Source: Dioszegia crocea | Taxonomy: Eukaryota; Basidiomycota; Tremellomycetes; Tremellales; Bulleribasidiaceae | DNA length: 64,000 nt | Direction: 5' to 3' | Assembly: GCA_001600615.1 (NCBI GenBank) | Contig: BCKK01000009.1 | Coordinates: forward strand, 657,213-721,212 | Part shown: in pieces, positions 19,325 to 32,602 of the stretch | Layout of the letters: the number at the start of each line of letters is the position of its first letter | How positions within the stretch are numbered: the stretch's first letter is position 1 | Translations under genes and position numbers: made by a program | Notes under the pieces: generated by a model | Seen by the model: only the letters and a program-made list of their open reading frames with translations | Told to the model about the DNA's origin: nothing | Databases searched by the model: none

Positions 19325-21557
19325 ATGACGACCTCAGCAACTGGGAAAACACGCCGAACGAGCCAATCTAACGAACCGACTGCGAAAAAAGCTCGGCTCG
19401 ATATCGCCCCTTTGGCTGGATCAGGCCTGACTTTACCTTCCGGTCCCACTCGGCTCTCTCACCGAGAGGCATATGAGAGCTCGACGCCTTATAAGCATGC
19501 AGCTATTGGTGGACTTATAAGTGATGATCTGGTGAGCTATGTATCTTTTGGTCATTGTGGATTGAGCTGACGAGGGGTCTAGCTCGAATCTGTCGTTGAG
19601 GAATCTAGGACGTATGGAATCCGAGGCGAGCGTGACTCTCTCCCTGGATGGGGATGGGAGCAGAAAGAGACGGATATTTACAGTATCCAGCAGACACCCG
19701 ATCTGTCTTCGCTTCACACGGACCATCTGCCCGATACGACCTTGGAGCAATTGCCGGCGTTGACGAAGCTGAGAGGTGCGCTGTATAGTGAAGAGTTTAG
19801 GGGGTTCGTCAGGGAGATTACGGGGTGTGGGCCATTGAGCGGGAGTAAGACGGACGGAAGTGTGGGGCTGTATACCAAGGGGTACGATGGAATCACTGGC
19901 AAGTGATAATGCAGGCTGACAGATTAGGTCACATCTGCTTTTACACGACGATTCCATCTCCACCCGACTAGTCTCATACATCCTCTACCTCCCCAATTCA
20001 CCTCCCGACGCCAGTGGCAGCTCACACGCCCCTCTCCAGCCTTCTAAATCTGGACAATTCGTCAAAGGGTGGGATCCCAAATGGGGCGGAGCGCTGGAGC
20101 TTTTCCCAGTTGAGAATGGGGATGAAGTTGGATTACCGGGAGTGAAGAGTGTCCGAAGGGTGGATGTTAAGTGGGGCCAGATAGTCTTCTTCGAGGTGTG
20201 TCTTGCGTCTCCTATTTGGGTCAGTGTGATGAAGCTGATATTCCAGGTTCAGCCCGGCCGAAGTTATCATGCTGTCGAAGAGGTTGTAGTTGGGGACGGT
20301 CGACAAAGATTGGGTGTGAGCGGATGGTAAGCTGAGCTCTCCATCAACGCCAGACTAAGCTGATATGTCCAGGTTCCACCGACCGATAGAAGGAGAAGAA
20401 GGGTATCAATCACTTGACTCTACCAAGTCCGCCAAAGATCTCAGCTCTCTCGCTCAAATCGTAAGCCTACCTCCAACCTTGTCCCACTGACAGCCCAGAC
20501 CTCAGCACCTACTATCCCATTCACGCCATACGACTCTGACCCTCCCGCCGGACTTCGTCCATCCGACTTAGCAGCCTTAGCACCCTTCCTATCCCCCTCA
20601 TACCTCACTCCAGAAACACTCGAAAAGCTTTCAGGCCAATTCGTCGCCGCGTCCGAAATTGTCCTCCACAACTTCCTTCATCCCGACTTGGCAGCTCAGC
20701 TAAAAGCTGAAGTAGCCGGTGCGGACTCTGCCGATCCTACCCCTGTCGGACTTATACCTCCTCAGGGCATGGGAGAGGGGGACGGCTGGACAATCCAGGG
20801 CCCAACGAGTAAACATCGATACCTCTCCCTTTCGTCTACTTCAACATCAACACCCTTGCTCGCCAGATTACATAAAGACCTTTTCCCATCGTCCGCTTTC
20901 CGCGCTTGGCTAGCTGTCGTTTCGTCCCTTATCCCCATGTCGCGCAGATTGGAATGCCGAAGATTTAGGAGAGGGCTAGATTATACGCTGGCAGCGGGTG
21001 AAGAGAGGACTGGGGAGGTCAAGCTGGATGTTTGGCTAGGCGCTACGTGGTGGGCTGATGTCAAGCCGGGGAGTGATGAAGAGGATGATTTGTTGGATAA
21101 TGGAGGATGGGAGTGTTATTTGGGGAGTCCGGAAGAAGGGGAAGATCCAGCAGTGTTTCAAAGTAAACATGCGCGAAAAGCAGGCGAAGACGGCGAAGGC
21201 GAAGGCGAAGAAGGGGTAGACCCCGTCGAGCCTGAATTGGCCGCATCATCCGCCAAACCCCCAACCACAGCTCCGGTTCCATCGATATCGATGAATGGTC
21301 AAGAACTCGAATTTGACCCGGAACAATTCTCGCCATCTGACTTCGATACCGATTCCAATGCGGCAGATTCGGACGATGGGCCGCTTCTTACGCATGCGGT
21401 TGGGTTTAATAAACTCATGATTGTCTTGAGAGATCCGGGGGTTATGAGGTTTACGAAATACCTTAGTGCGGCGGCGGAGGGGAGTAGGTGGGATGTGGGT
21501 GGGGAGTGGGAGGTGGGGGTCATCGAGGAGGAGGAAGAGGAGGGGGAGGGAGAGTGA
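19325..21557 (+). CDS. OFD1: Prolyl 3,4-dihydroxylase-like 2OG/Fe(II) oxygenase, Ofd1/Tpa1
   Basis: An oxygenase of the Ofd1/Tpa1/OGFOD1 family. Known members hydroxylate a proline of ribosomal protein uS12, and in fission yeast Ofd1 controls oxygen-dependent turnover of the SREBP factor Sre1. The start at 19325 is followed by a basic nuclear-type leader (KTRRTSQSNEPTAKKAR). The catalytic domain is assembled across introns: HLLLHDDSISTRLVSYILYL (HxD pair), WDPKWGGALELFPVE, then QPGRSYHAVEEVV (second His) and RQRLGVSGWFHRP (2OG-binding Arg). The C-terminal Ofd1-type domain starts near LRPSDLAALAPFLSPSYL. The protein ends in an acidic Glu run, with TGA at 21555-21557. Six or so introns are inferred. 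Confidence 0.9.
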
Positions 21558-22771
21558 GAGGGAGCGGCATGAAAAGGGAAGTGAGGAGTGAGTAGAAGAT
21601 TGAATATTGGACGGTGGAAGTAGCGGACTGGACGACTAGGGAGAGACAGGGGCAGGGGAATGATTAAGATCAGGCGCTCTGCTCTATATTACCACGCTTG
21701 GGCTGGACAATGGGTAGAGGAAGAGACGTGCCTGTGCTCGCGTAGTGTACTAATGGTCCAATCTGTCTCACAGTTCACTCACATCTTGACACGCCGGCCC
21801 ATGCCGATCGAGCTTCCGGATGTATCGACATCTGCTTATGTTTACAAATTTCGATATTAAGATACGCGACTGCTGGCCCAGATCGGAAGTACCTACCATC
21901 CATCCCATACACCCAGCAGCAACCCCGATATTCCTGCGTTGTCGCACTACAACAGCAAGGTCCACAAAGAAACAAACCCATCAGAGGTTGCGGATCCCGA
22001 CACCAAGCATCCCACCCCGCCAACACTTTGGGGCTGGTATCGTGGGTTTGATCCCCGCGCCCGCGAGACCCTTCCCACTCGGGATCAAAAAATGGAGGGG
22101 GTGGTGATGGCACGGATAGGTGACCAGGTTGAGTGAAGCATTGTGCCATGACGAGTGGCGACAGGTGTTGAAGATAGAGGATTGAAGCGTTCACCTAACA
22201 CTCTCACATGTAACGTCATATCTTCCGAGGCAGCCCGTGCTTGATTGAGAGCAGAGAGCCGCTCGCTTTTAGGCTTGTAGGCCTTACTGTGAGTACTGAG
22301 TGCTGAGCACATAGTTTCACCATTCGACCTATCGATGTACCCCCACCTGCTCCAAATCGGTCTTGAAAGGACGTGATATCCCCAGCAAGCCACTCCAGAA
22401 GCTGACTCATCAGTACGCCCGAACATCCATTATAGATTCAGCTGACTGTCTGACACACGTTTCGCCTCCCAGGGGCCAAGCGGGCTACGTCATGGTATGG
22501 AGGCGGAACTACCCTGCGGCTGATGTTCCGGGAGGTGGAGCTGAGATGAGGCTTCTGTCCCGTGCGGCTTTTGCCCGGTGTCGATGTCGTCAGGATTGAC
22601 GCCTTTCCTTTCGGCCGCTCTTCTTCCCTCGGCCCACCGACCATTTATACAACTTCTCACTATCGTCCTTGACATCATCCGCCACTGCACTTTATCCGCA
22701 TCAACGCAGGGAAATTTCCCTTTACAATTCTTCACTACTCACTACTTATCCCCACACACTTATCTTTCGCC
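21558..22771. other. Long intergenic region, no gene recognised
   Basis: A 1.2-kb spacer between OFD1 and the next plus-strand gene. No ORF has a domain, hydrophobic pattern or consistent splice signals. A T-arm-like GTGGGTTTGATCCCCGC occurs at 22042-22058, but no matching tRNA acceptor or anticodon arms flank it. CT-rich promoter-like sequence and TTTATAC precede 22772. A non-coding RNA cannot be excluded. Confidence 0.5.
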
Positions 22772-23278
22772 ATGGCCAGCATATCGACTCCGACGCACCC
22801 CACCCTCCCCGATACCGTTTACTGGTTGCTGCACGTGCGAGAACCCAGCCAAGTCCTGCCGGGACAGCCTCTCGTTTCATTCAAGCTCTTCGACTCTACC
22901 TTCGACAGTGCCGACACCTCTTCTCGCGAGCAAATCTCAGGGCAGCTATCAGCGTTCACTGATCAAATGTCCAAGATTTCGTCGTCATCCAGGTCCATGA
23001 AAGATGCCGACAAGGATGAGATCTTCGCAGACTTCCTTGTCTCAATCTACGAACCTCATGTCGCCTCTCACCTGCCAGGTCGCCTCTTCAAAGTGATGAC
23101 GTACGAGACGGAAGACGAGATGGTGGAAGCGCAAAGGGCGATCAAGCACCTCCACGCCTCTACCGACGCTACCCAAACTGCGGTCATCCCCACCGGCAAA
23201 CCTATCACGGTAGGGGATATCGACAAGATTGTTCTCGAGAGCCTGCGTTTGCATCATATTGCAGCTGAGAGGGGTTAG
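22772..23278 (+). CDS. Single-exon 168-residue protein, function unknown
   Basis: The ATG at 22772 sits in a good context (TTCGCCATGG) after a CT-rich leader, and TAG is at 23276-23278. The protein is soluble-looking, mixed alpha/polar, with no signal peptide or membrane segment. Recognisable stretches are TVYWLLHVREPSQVLPG at the N-terminus, a Ser-rich linker and KDEIFADFLVSIYEPHVASH in the middle. I do not recognise the family. Its coding character is supported by length, start context and absence of any better frame. Confidence 0.6.
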   Translation: MASISTPTHPTLPDTVYWLLHVREPSQVLPGQPLVSFKLFDSTFDSADTSSREQISGQLSAFTDQMSKISSSSRSMKDADKDEIFADFLVSIYEPHVASHLPGRLFKVMTYETEDEMVEAQRAIKHLHASTDATQTAVIPTGKPITVGDIDKIVLESLRLHHIAAERG

Positions 23279-24099
23279 GTGCGGAATCTGAGGAGTGGGA
23301 CCGGGTGGCGGTGACCACAGTATATATTGTACCATGTACGCGTATACATATTACAGGGTGTGCCTCAACCTCGAGGGGAATTGATTTACAGTACAGTATG
23401 CATTTCGGACTCATCAGCAGTACATCACATGAATATGTACATATCGCGAACCTGTTTTGTCTTCGAGGTCAATCACCCTATGTACAGGTTGCCCCTGTCC
23501 AGGGTATCTGTCTCGCCTTGCCACTCGTCCCAGACTCAGGCTCCGCGCCACTATCAGCGATGCCGTAAGTGGTCTGCCTGTGCCACTTGAAGCTCTGATC
23601 AACATTATCTGCATTACCATTCTGATCTCTCGGGGTCCTGCCGCTTCGCTCGCGAACAGGCAGATATCAAGTACTGCATGCCTGAGTGCAGTATGTCCCT
23701 CTGCCAATCCCAAAATAGCCACATGTGACGCGGTACAGCTGTCCAAACTCGAACCTAAACAACCTGACCAACGCGCACACACACGCCGTCGGTCCGGCTT
23801 GACTACCAAAGGGACCCCCTCTTTCTCTCCCGTCGACGCCGCAACAGCCTGTGACCACCTCGTCAACGGCCATGCAGTCCGTAATCGGCGATCGACAGGT
23901 GGTCTCGAACCATAAGCCATTGCCGCGCTACCGCAGGACACCAGCGATGGGTCGTGCGCGACAAGCCTCACAGCGGCCATAGGGCAACTCTCGATCTCAT
24001 CAATTGCCTATTCTCATCTTGATATTGATATCATACCGGACGAAATCCCAGAGTTCGATATTCTCGCGAAGCTCGGAAAAGGATAGACGAAAGTTCGAA
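23279..24099. other. Intergenic, no gene recognised
   Basis: An 821-bp spacer. Frames of about 150-190 codons exist on both strands (23457-23915 plus, 23414-23980 minus) but overlap each other and show neither domains nor plausible composition. I read them as chance. The 3' part contains the promoter of the first seven-helix gene. Confidence 0.5.
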
Positions 24100-25592
24100 A
24101 TGGCGGACATAAATGGCCCAAATTTCACCATGATTGTTGTCTTTGGCACTCTTGTAAGCTCAAGCCATCGCATTCGAACCCTTTGTGCGAGCTCTAGCTG
24201 ATCTTGACAGTCATTGTCGTTCCTCACATATCACACCTACAAATTTGATAGGTGTCGCTGTCTTGTCCCAACGAAAAAGGAGTGGTTCAGATGGTTGTTG
24301 ACGTGGATGTTGTTCATTTCAAATGCGTGTCTGGTAGGATGGGCCATGGGTTGGTGCTGTGAGTTCTCTACTCCTTGATCCCAATCACTCCTCTGCATCT
24401 TTTCCCTCTCCGCTGTCAGGGGTTATGCTGACATGCAGACGTCAAATACTCCCTAGGCTGGGTCAGACTCGGCCCCAGCGCCCGATCTTGGCCATCCGCC
24501 CTATTCCCTCCCCCCTTCAACAAATTCAACACCCCACTCACAATCCTCCTCGGCGTCTGCTACAGCCTCCAAGCATCTCTCAACGCCGAAGAGGCGCTGT
24601 ATTGGTATCACCTCATGCGCTCCGTCCGGAGTCCTCAGGCCGCACGGCCATTCCTCCGAAGCTCGCTATTCCAAATTTGGATCCTTATCTCCATAATCGT
24701 CACAGCTGTCCAATTGGCTGTTCCGTGGATTGGGCACAGTGGTGATTTGGGTATTCAACTTTCGAAGGAGCTGCTACTTGGCGGGATAGTAGAGGCAGTG
24801 TGAGTTTCCGAGATCTACTTAACAGGTCCCGCTTGGACGAAATGTTGAAACACACGCTAATCCTTCAGTGTTCTGGTCGCTGCAACTACTGTCCTCCTCA
24901 AATTCCCCCGCTTCCTACTCGACGTAGCTGCCGCCGGCGCAGGTCCAGAAGTCCGCGCCCGATTACACTCTTACCACGAATACAACAAAATCCGAACCTT
25001 CTTCCGCATAATATTCACTATCCCCTTATTCGTCGCGGGCGGAGACGGCCTCACACCAGGCACACCACTCAATATGAATCCACTCTTTGCCGATGTAATC
25101 TCAACAATCATGGTCGCATCACTCTGCGTCGTCATGATGATCTCAATCACGGTCTATCTACCAATCTCGCCCAACTCGGCTCGAGTCAGAGTTATGGTTG
25201 GATCCAACCCTATTCCTCGATCACCGCTTATGCAAGCTACGAGCGGGTTTGCGCTCATTACGCTGTTGCGAGAAGCGGGCCAGTGGGATGGACCGGACGA
25301 GGATGTTTCACCATGTTCGCCAGGAATGAGGAGTGGGGCACCATTCGCCAATGCTAAAGCGAGAGGGCTTAGCTGGATTGTTGATGCGGAGGAAAGAGGG
25401 GATATGAGGGCACGCGGGCAGGTGAATCGAGTTGTGCCGAGGCAATTGGTCGATTTTTCTTCTCCGATAGGTACGTCTAGTTGATTGTGATAAGAGAGTA
25501 AGCTGATTTGTCTAGCTGTTAGTTCTGAAGCACAGCCACAACGGCCCGTCGAGATTCGTATACGTTTCGAGCGGGATGTGACTTCCGATTAA
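24100..25592 (+). CDS. Orphan seven-helix membrane protein, tandem copy 1
   Basis: Starts MADINGPNFTMIVV at 24100. After splicing it shows seven hydrophobic segments: MIVVFGTLSLSFLTYHTY, then LLTWMLFISNACLVGWAMGW, TILLGVCYSLQASLNAEEAL, FQIWILISIIVTAVQLAV, LLLGGIVEAVVLVAATTVLL, FFRIIFTIPLFVAGG and TIMVASLCVVMMISITVYL. The N-terminus is short and the C-tail is about 120 residues, hydrophilic, ending RPVEIRIRFERDVTSD (TAA 25590-25592). The topology resembles a G-protein-coupled receptor, but no Ste3, Ste2 or rhodopsin signature is seen and I do not recognise the family. About five introns. Close paralogue of the next gene. Confidence 0.75.
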
Positions 25593-26270
25593 GCGGAACT
25601 TGGCACAGGAGGTTGAGGCTGCAGAGGCGAATTTCATAGAGGATACATAGAAAGTGGGCAGTACAGTATGTACGATTGGTTTCTTGCTGTAACGCTGGAT
25701 ATGATGGTCGACAACCATCGCCCAGCTAGACCCTGGCTGGTCTCAATCAAGGCTCAAGCAGAAACTCTCAGCTTGAGCTCCCCAGAGGCGGAAAATATAG
25801 TTCTTGTGAGGAATGTTACGTCTATGGTACGTCAATTGGCCTTCATAAAGTTTTTGACATTCCAGGCCCTCTCGCTGCCGCGGATTGATCTTTGAAGAAC
25901 ATTCATCTCTAGCACGCATACCTAGCCGACGATGCACTTAGTCAGATCTCAGCGATCAGAGACGTCACAGCTGTTTCTGCGTCTGGCCCGACCCGACCGG
26001 GTGAGATCCGCTGATGGGCCTCGACGGCCTCGCGCAATCAATCAACCCCTTTCAATCTCGGAAAAGGCACGGGCGGGTGTGTGTGTTTTCCTGGCAGGAT
26101 ATACGAGGCGCGGGCGGAGGCGCAGTAAGCACAGTCAGCTTGAACGGGGCAATGATGGGATTTCATGATGGGGAGATGGCCATCTCTTCTCTATACACCC
26201 AACCTCAGCTAGCGCAAGAACTCAACATCAACTGGACCTACCTATCCTCACCCTTCAGCCTTGACCAATC
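25593..26270. other. Intergenic between the seven-helix genes
   Basis: A 678-bp spacer with no convincing gene. It holds the 3' UTR of copy 1 and promoter of copy 2. Confidence 0.5.
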
Positions 26271-27803
26271 ATGGCAGAAGCCAGCGGACCAAATCTCACC
26301 ATTATGGTTCTGCTCAGCTCTACCGTAAGCCACGCACCCTTACTTGGGCTGATGGACAGTCATTGGCCTTCCTGATCCACCATACTATCCGATTCGACCG
26401 CTGCCAATGTCTCCTACCCAATAAGAAGAATTGGTTTAGGTGTCTAATGACTTGGATGTTGATGGTCAGCAATCTCTGCCTGATTGTCTGGGCTGGTGGA
26501 TGGTGCTGTGAGTCAGACGCCTGATCTCGCTTGATACCCTCCATCAGTACCCTCTTTGCTAGATCTCCCCGTTCTCCAATCTCCATTCTTTGTCTTCCAT
26601 CACACTTCTAGTGGTCTCGTTCCTTATGATACCATGCTGACGATATCAGACATCAAGACTCAACTAGGCTGGGTCCGTCTTGGTCTTTCCGGCGCCCGAC
26701 CCTGGCCCTCCCCTCTCTTCCCTCCACAGTATACCCGCGCCGATACCCCGCTCGCCATAATCCTAGCTATATGCTACAGCTGTCAAGCCTCTCTCAATGC
26801 CGAAGAAGCGCTCTTCATGATCCACCTCATGCGCGCTGTTCGGTGTCCCAAATCGGCTATCCCATTCCTCAAGAGCAGGTTCTTCATTGCCTGGCTTTTC
26901 GCTACGGCCATCATCACCTCTGTCCAACTAGGCGTCATATGGTTCAAGCCGAGTAAAGACCTGCAGGGTCAGATATCTAGGTTATTGCTCATTACTGGTG
27001 TACTTGAAATCCTGTGAGTCTGGTTATGAATGTCTGGTTATGAACGACTCCTCTGTCCAGTAACATATGCTGATTCCACAGGGTGTTGACACCGGCCACA
27101 TTCATCATCTACCGATTCCCCGCCTTCCTAACCGACATCAAATCAGCCGGAGCAGGACCCGACGTCCGTATCAGACTATACCACTATCACTCCGCCAACA
27201 AAGCCCGAACCTTCTTCCGCTTCTTCTTCACCGCCCCACTCTTCATCATCGGGATTGACGGCACTACCAAATTGGCCAAAATCAACAACACCCCCATGGC
27301 GGTCGATCTACTAGCGACCATCTCGGTCGGAGCACTCTGTATCGCCATGATGATCTCCATCACGCTCTACCTTCCTCGTACTCAGCCCAGTGCGGTTCAG
27401 AATGTGGTTATGGTTGGACAACAGGCGACGGTGGGGATTGGGAGTGTGGGACGGAGGGCATTGGCCAGGCTGTCAATCTTTCAAGAGGGCGGTCAGTGGA
27501 GTCAGACGTTGGAGCTGGGGACGGGCGGGATAGGGGGTGATGCCCCATTCGCACAGGCTCAAGCGAGAGGTGGTGGGCTGTTGGTGAACGATGATGGCGA
27601 AGGTGCTTGGCAGGGTCAGATACACTCTCGATCGTCTCTTCCTAAACCCTTGGCAAACTTTGTGTCTCCTATCGGTGAGTTCCGGCTTGGCCTGGACGGA
27701 AGAACTTGAGCTGACTTGGACTCTAGCTGTCAATACTGAAGTGGAACCCAACCGACCGGTGGAGATACGTATGGTGGTAGAGCGCGATATACACAAGGAT
27801 TAA
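26271..27803 (+). CDS. Orphan seven-helix membrane protein, tandem copy 2
   Basis: Starts MAEASGPNLTIMVLL at 26271 and parallels copy 1 along its length: LMTWMLMVSNLCLIVWAGGW, LGWVRLGLSG, CYSCQASLNAEEAL, AWLFATAIITSVQLGVIW, ILVLTPATFIIYRFP, ARTFFRFFFTAPLFII and SVGALCIAMMISITLYLPR. The tail ends RPVEIRMVVERDIHKD, with TAA at 27801-27803. The most conserved features of the pair are the QASLNAEEAL block in helix 3, the AGAGP(D/E)VR loop and the final PVEIR...ERD motif. About five introns are inferred. The function is unknown; a sensory or transport role is possible from topology alone. Confidence 0.75.
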
Positions 27804-28353
27804 GACGTGCGACGAGCGAGCTGGGGATCCGGGACAAGGCAGGGAGAGAGGGAGCCGTACCACACCACCTTATATCGGGAAGATGTCTGCTGTACGACAT
27901 CGTCCTTTCGTGACGGGAAGAGGCAAGATGCAGCGGAAGTTGAGCGATGTATATGTTCAAAGAGCCCGGAGCATCAAGTTCGCATACTCTCCACTCAAAC
28001 ATCACATATAAGAAGTTAAATTGTCCCTGTAACGTATGTTTGCGCTCCCGCTTAAACACAACTAGCTAGCCCCCAGAATCCACCACCATCCTCCCTCATC
28101 CAGGTTGTGCGTTGACTCACGCATGATGCCTGAGAGCCTGAGAGGCTATAGGGCGTGATAGGCTAGGGCGTGATAATCGCTTTTCGCTTGTAGAAGAGGC
28201 GTATGAGGGGTCGAAGTGGACCGAAACAAATCTCATGTACATCAAGCAAAATTGTCTTTACATTGCATGTCTAACCTAGACGGATCACGACCGACATGCC
28301 TCCAAAATCTACAGCCCATCCTCGCTCAGGGACCACCGTCCCACCGCCCCCGA
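27804..28353. other. Convergent intergenic region
   Basis: A 550-bp region between the 3' ends of the second seven-helix gene and the secreted-protein gene. It contains a short direct repeat at 28144-28176 and no recognisable gene. Confidence 0.5.
28144..28176. repeat. Short direct repeat GGCTA(TA)GGGCGTGATA
   Basis: Two adjacent near-copies, GGCTATAGGGCGTGATA and GGCTAGGGCGTGATAA, lie in the convergent spacer. It is probably a local duplication. Confidence 0.5.
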
Positions 28354-29075
28354 TCAGGCAGTACTGTATACAGCGAAATTGGAGTCTGTGGAATCGCACG
28401 ACCGCGCCTCGTCCACGTCTGGGTCATCGAGGGCTGCAGTCCAGCAGTTGGTAACGCCGCGGGCATTCCGAATGCCGAATTGCTGAGGGTCCTGTCGGCC
28501 TTCAGAATCCTGGAGCGCGGCGCACTTGTTGGCTAGATCCTGAATATCCGTGAAGGTAAGCACGTTGGAGCTTCCATCGACTGCCCTGATCAGCTATGTG
28601 AGTCAAAGGCCGTAACACAGAAGGGTGACACTGACAGGCGAAGCCGTTTCGGCACTCCACGAATCTGTACACACGCTCTCCATCGGCTGCTGTCGCGGGC
28701 GCACTAGGGATCGCCTGTCTCGCTTGGAGAGCTGAGGAAGGGTCAGCATTTCAAATATCGCTCCGGAGTAAACAACAGTCGTGGGCGAATTACTGGAGGT
28801 CGAACCGCTTACCTCTGGCATTGTACATCTTCCGCGGGCGCGAAGGGGTGAGACCACTAAGTCATCAGCATGTGTAAAGACCATTCATACCAGCAGATGG
28901 GAGAGTGGGGGTTGGTATGACAATAAACCTACCGCTGCAAAAGCTCGGCGTTGGTGGGGGTGTTCCGGCGACCATATACCCGTGGAGCCTTAGCGGTCTG
29001 GGGCCATTCTTCAGGCATCGCCAGAGCTGTGAAGCACAACGTCGAGATGAGAATGATGAGGGAGGCAAGCTTCAT
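28354..29075 (-). CDS. Small secreted protein with TNAxxxxRGL N-terminal motif
   Basis: Four exons (28933-29075, 28813-28856, 28636-28731, 28354-28580) join in frame to 169 residues. The first begins with a strong signal peptide (MKLASLIILISTLCFTALA). The mature N-terminus contains TPTNAELLQRGLTPSRPRK, a motif recurrent just after the signal peptide in many basidiomycete secreted proteins and usually split by introns as here. The C-terminal domain contains four cysteines (FVECRN, ANKCAA, VTNCWT, ARSCDS) suitable for two disulfides. The acceptor of exon 4 was chosen because it keeps the long last exon open. The function is unknown; extracellular or wall-associated. Confidence 0.7.
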
Positions 29076-29458
29076 TGTCGGATGAGGGATGGTTTGTTAG
29101 GGCGAAGGGTGGACTGTGGGAGATGGGGAAGGATGGGGACAACACCCAACTTGAGCTGTGTTTATATACATTCCGTTTGATATTCTTTCTCCGGGTCAGC
29201 AAGGAGCATCATACCGCCAAGCTCCATGTGGTCTCATTGGGTGGGAGAGAAGTTTGCGGCAAGCTCAGCTGTATGTATAATGTGAGATATCATGCCGGTT
29301 GGGTCGAACGCAAAGTCAGCAATTTGCCACCGAAAGACGCACGGGCATGTCACGTGACCCCACCTCCGTTATTCAAAAAAAAAGTTCCTCGGCACCAGTG
29401 GTATACATTTCCCCATCTCTAGCACTTCATTTGCTCCTCTGCTATACTCACAGCAGGC
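29076..29458. other. Divergent promoter, secreted protein / mEF-G
   Basis: A 383-bp region between diverging genes. It contains TCACGTGACCCC at 29350-29361, about 100 bp upstream of the mEF-G start, and an A-run just after it. Confidence 0.6.
29350..29361. promoter_or_regulatory. TCACGTGACCCC box upstream of mEF-G
   Basis: A perfect Cbf1-type TCACGTGA palindrome followed by CCCC, 98-109 bp upstream of the ATG at 29459. The same 12-mer occurs upstream of the DnaJ gene at 2953-2964. Confidence 0.45.
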
Positions 29459-32350
<2,892 letters not shown>

Positions 32351-32602
32351 GCGGATGATCCACTAGTCAGGGGGGATGGGACGGATGGACGACTTGTTGT
32401 ATCTGGACTTTGAATATCCATAGAATCCTACATATGCACCCCTCATTGCTACAATGTCTATACCAGATACAAAGAGATGTGTATTCGACAAGATGGATGC
32501 AAATGAGATCATTGCCCTCTCATCGACCTCGAACCTCGTCCCGCTCTGCTCACCACGTATCCTCAATCCGGCACGAAGACTCGCTCAGATACCAAGACCC
32601 AA

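Noticed and set aside
22042..22058. tRNA T-arm-like sequence GTGGGTTTGATCCCCGC
   Set aside because: No complementary acceptor stem, D-arm or anticodon arm is found at the right distance on either strand.
23414..23980. 188-codon minus-strand frame overlapping a 152-codon plus-strand frame
   Set aside because: Both are Arg/Ser/Gly-rich with no domain or splice support, and they overlap each other; typical chance frames in GC-rich DNA.
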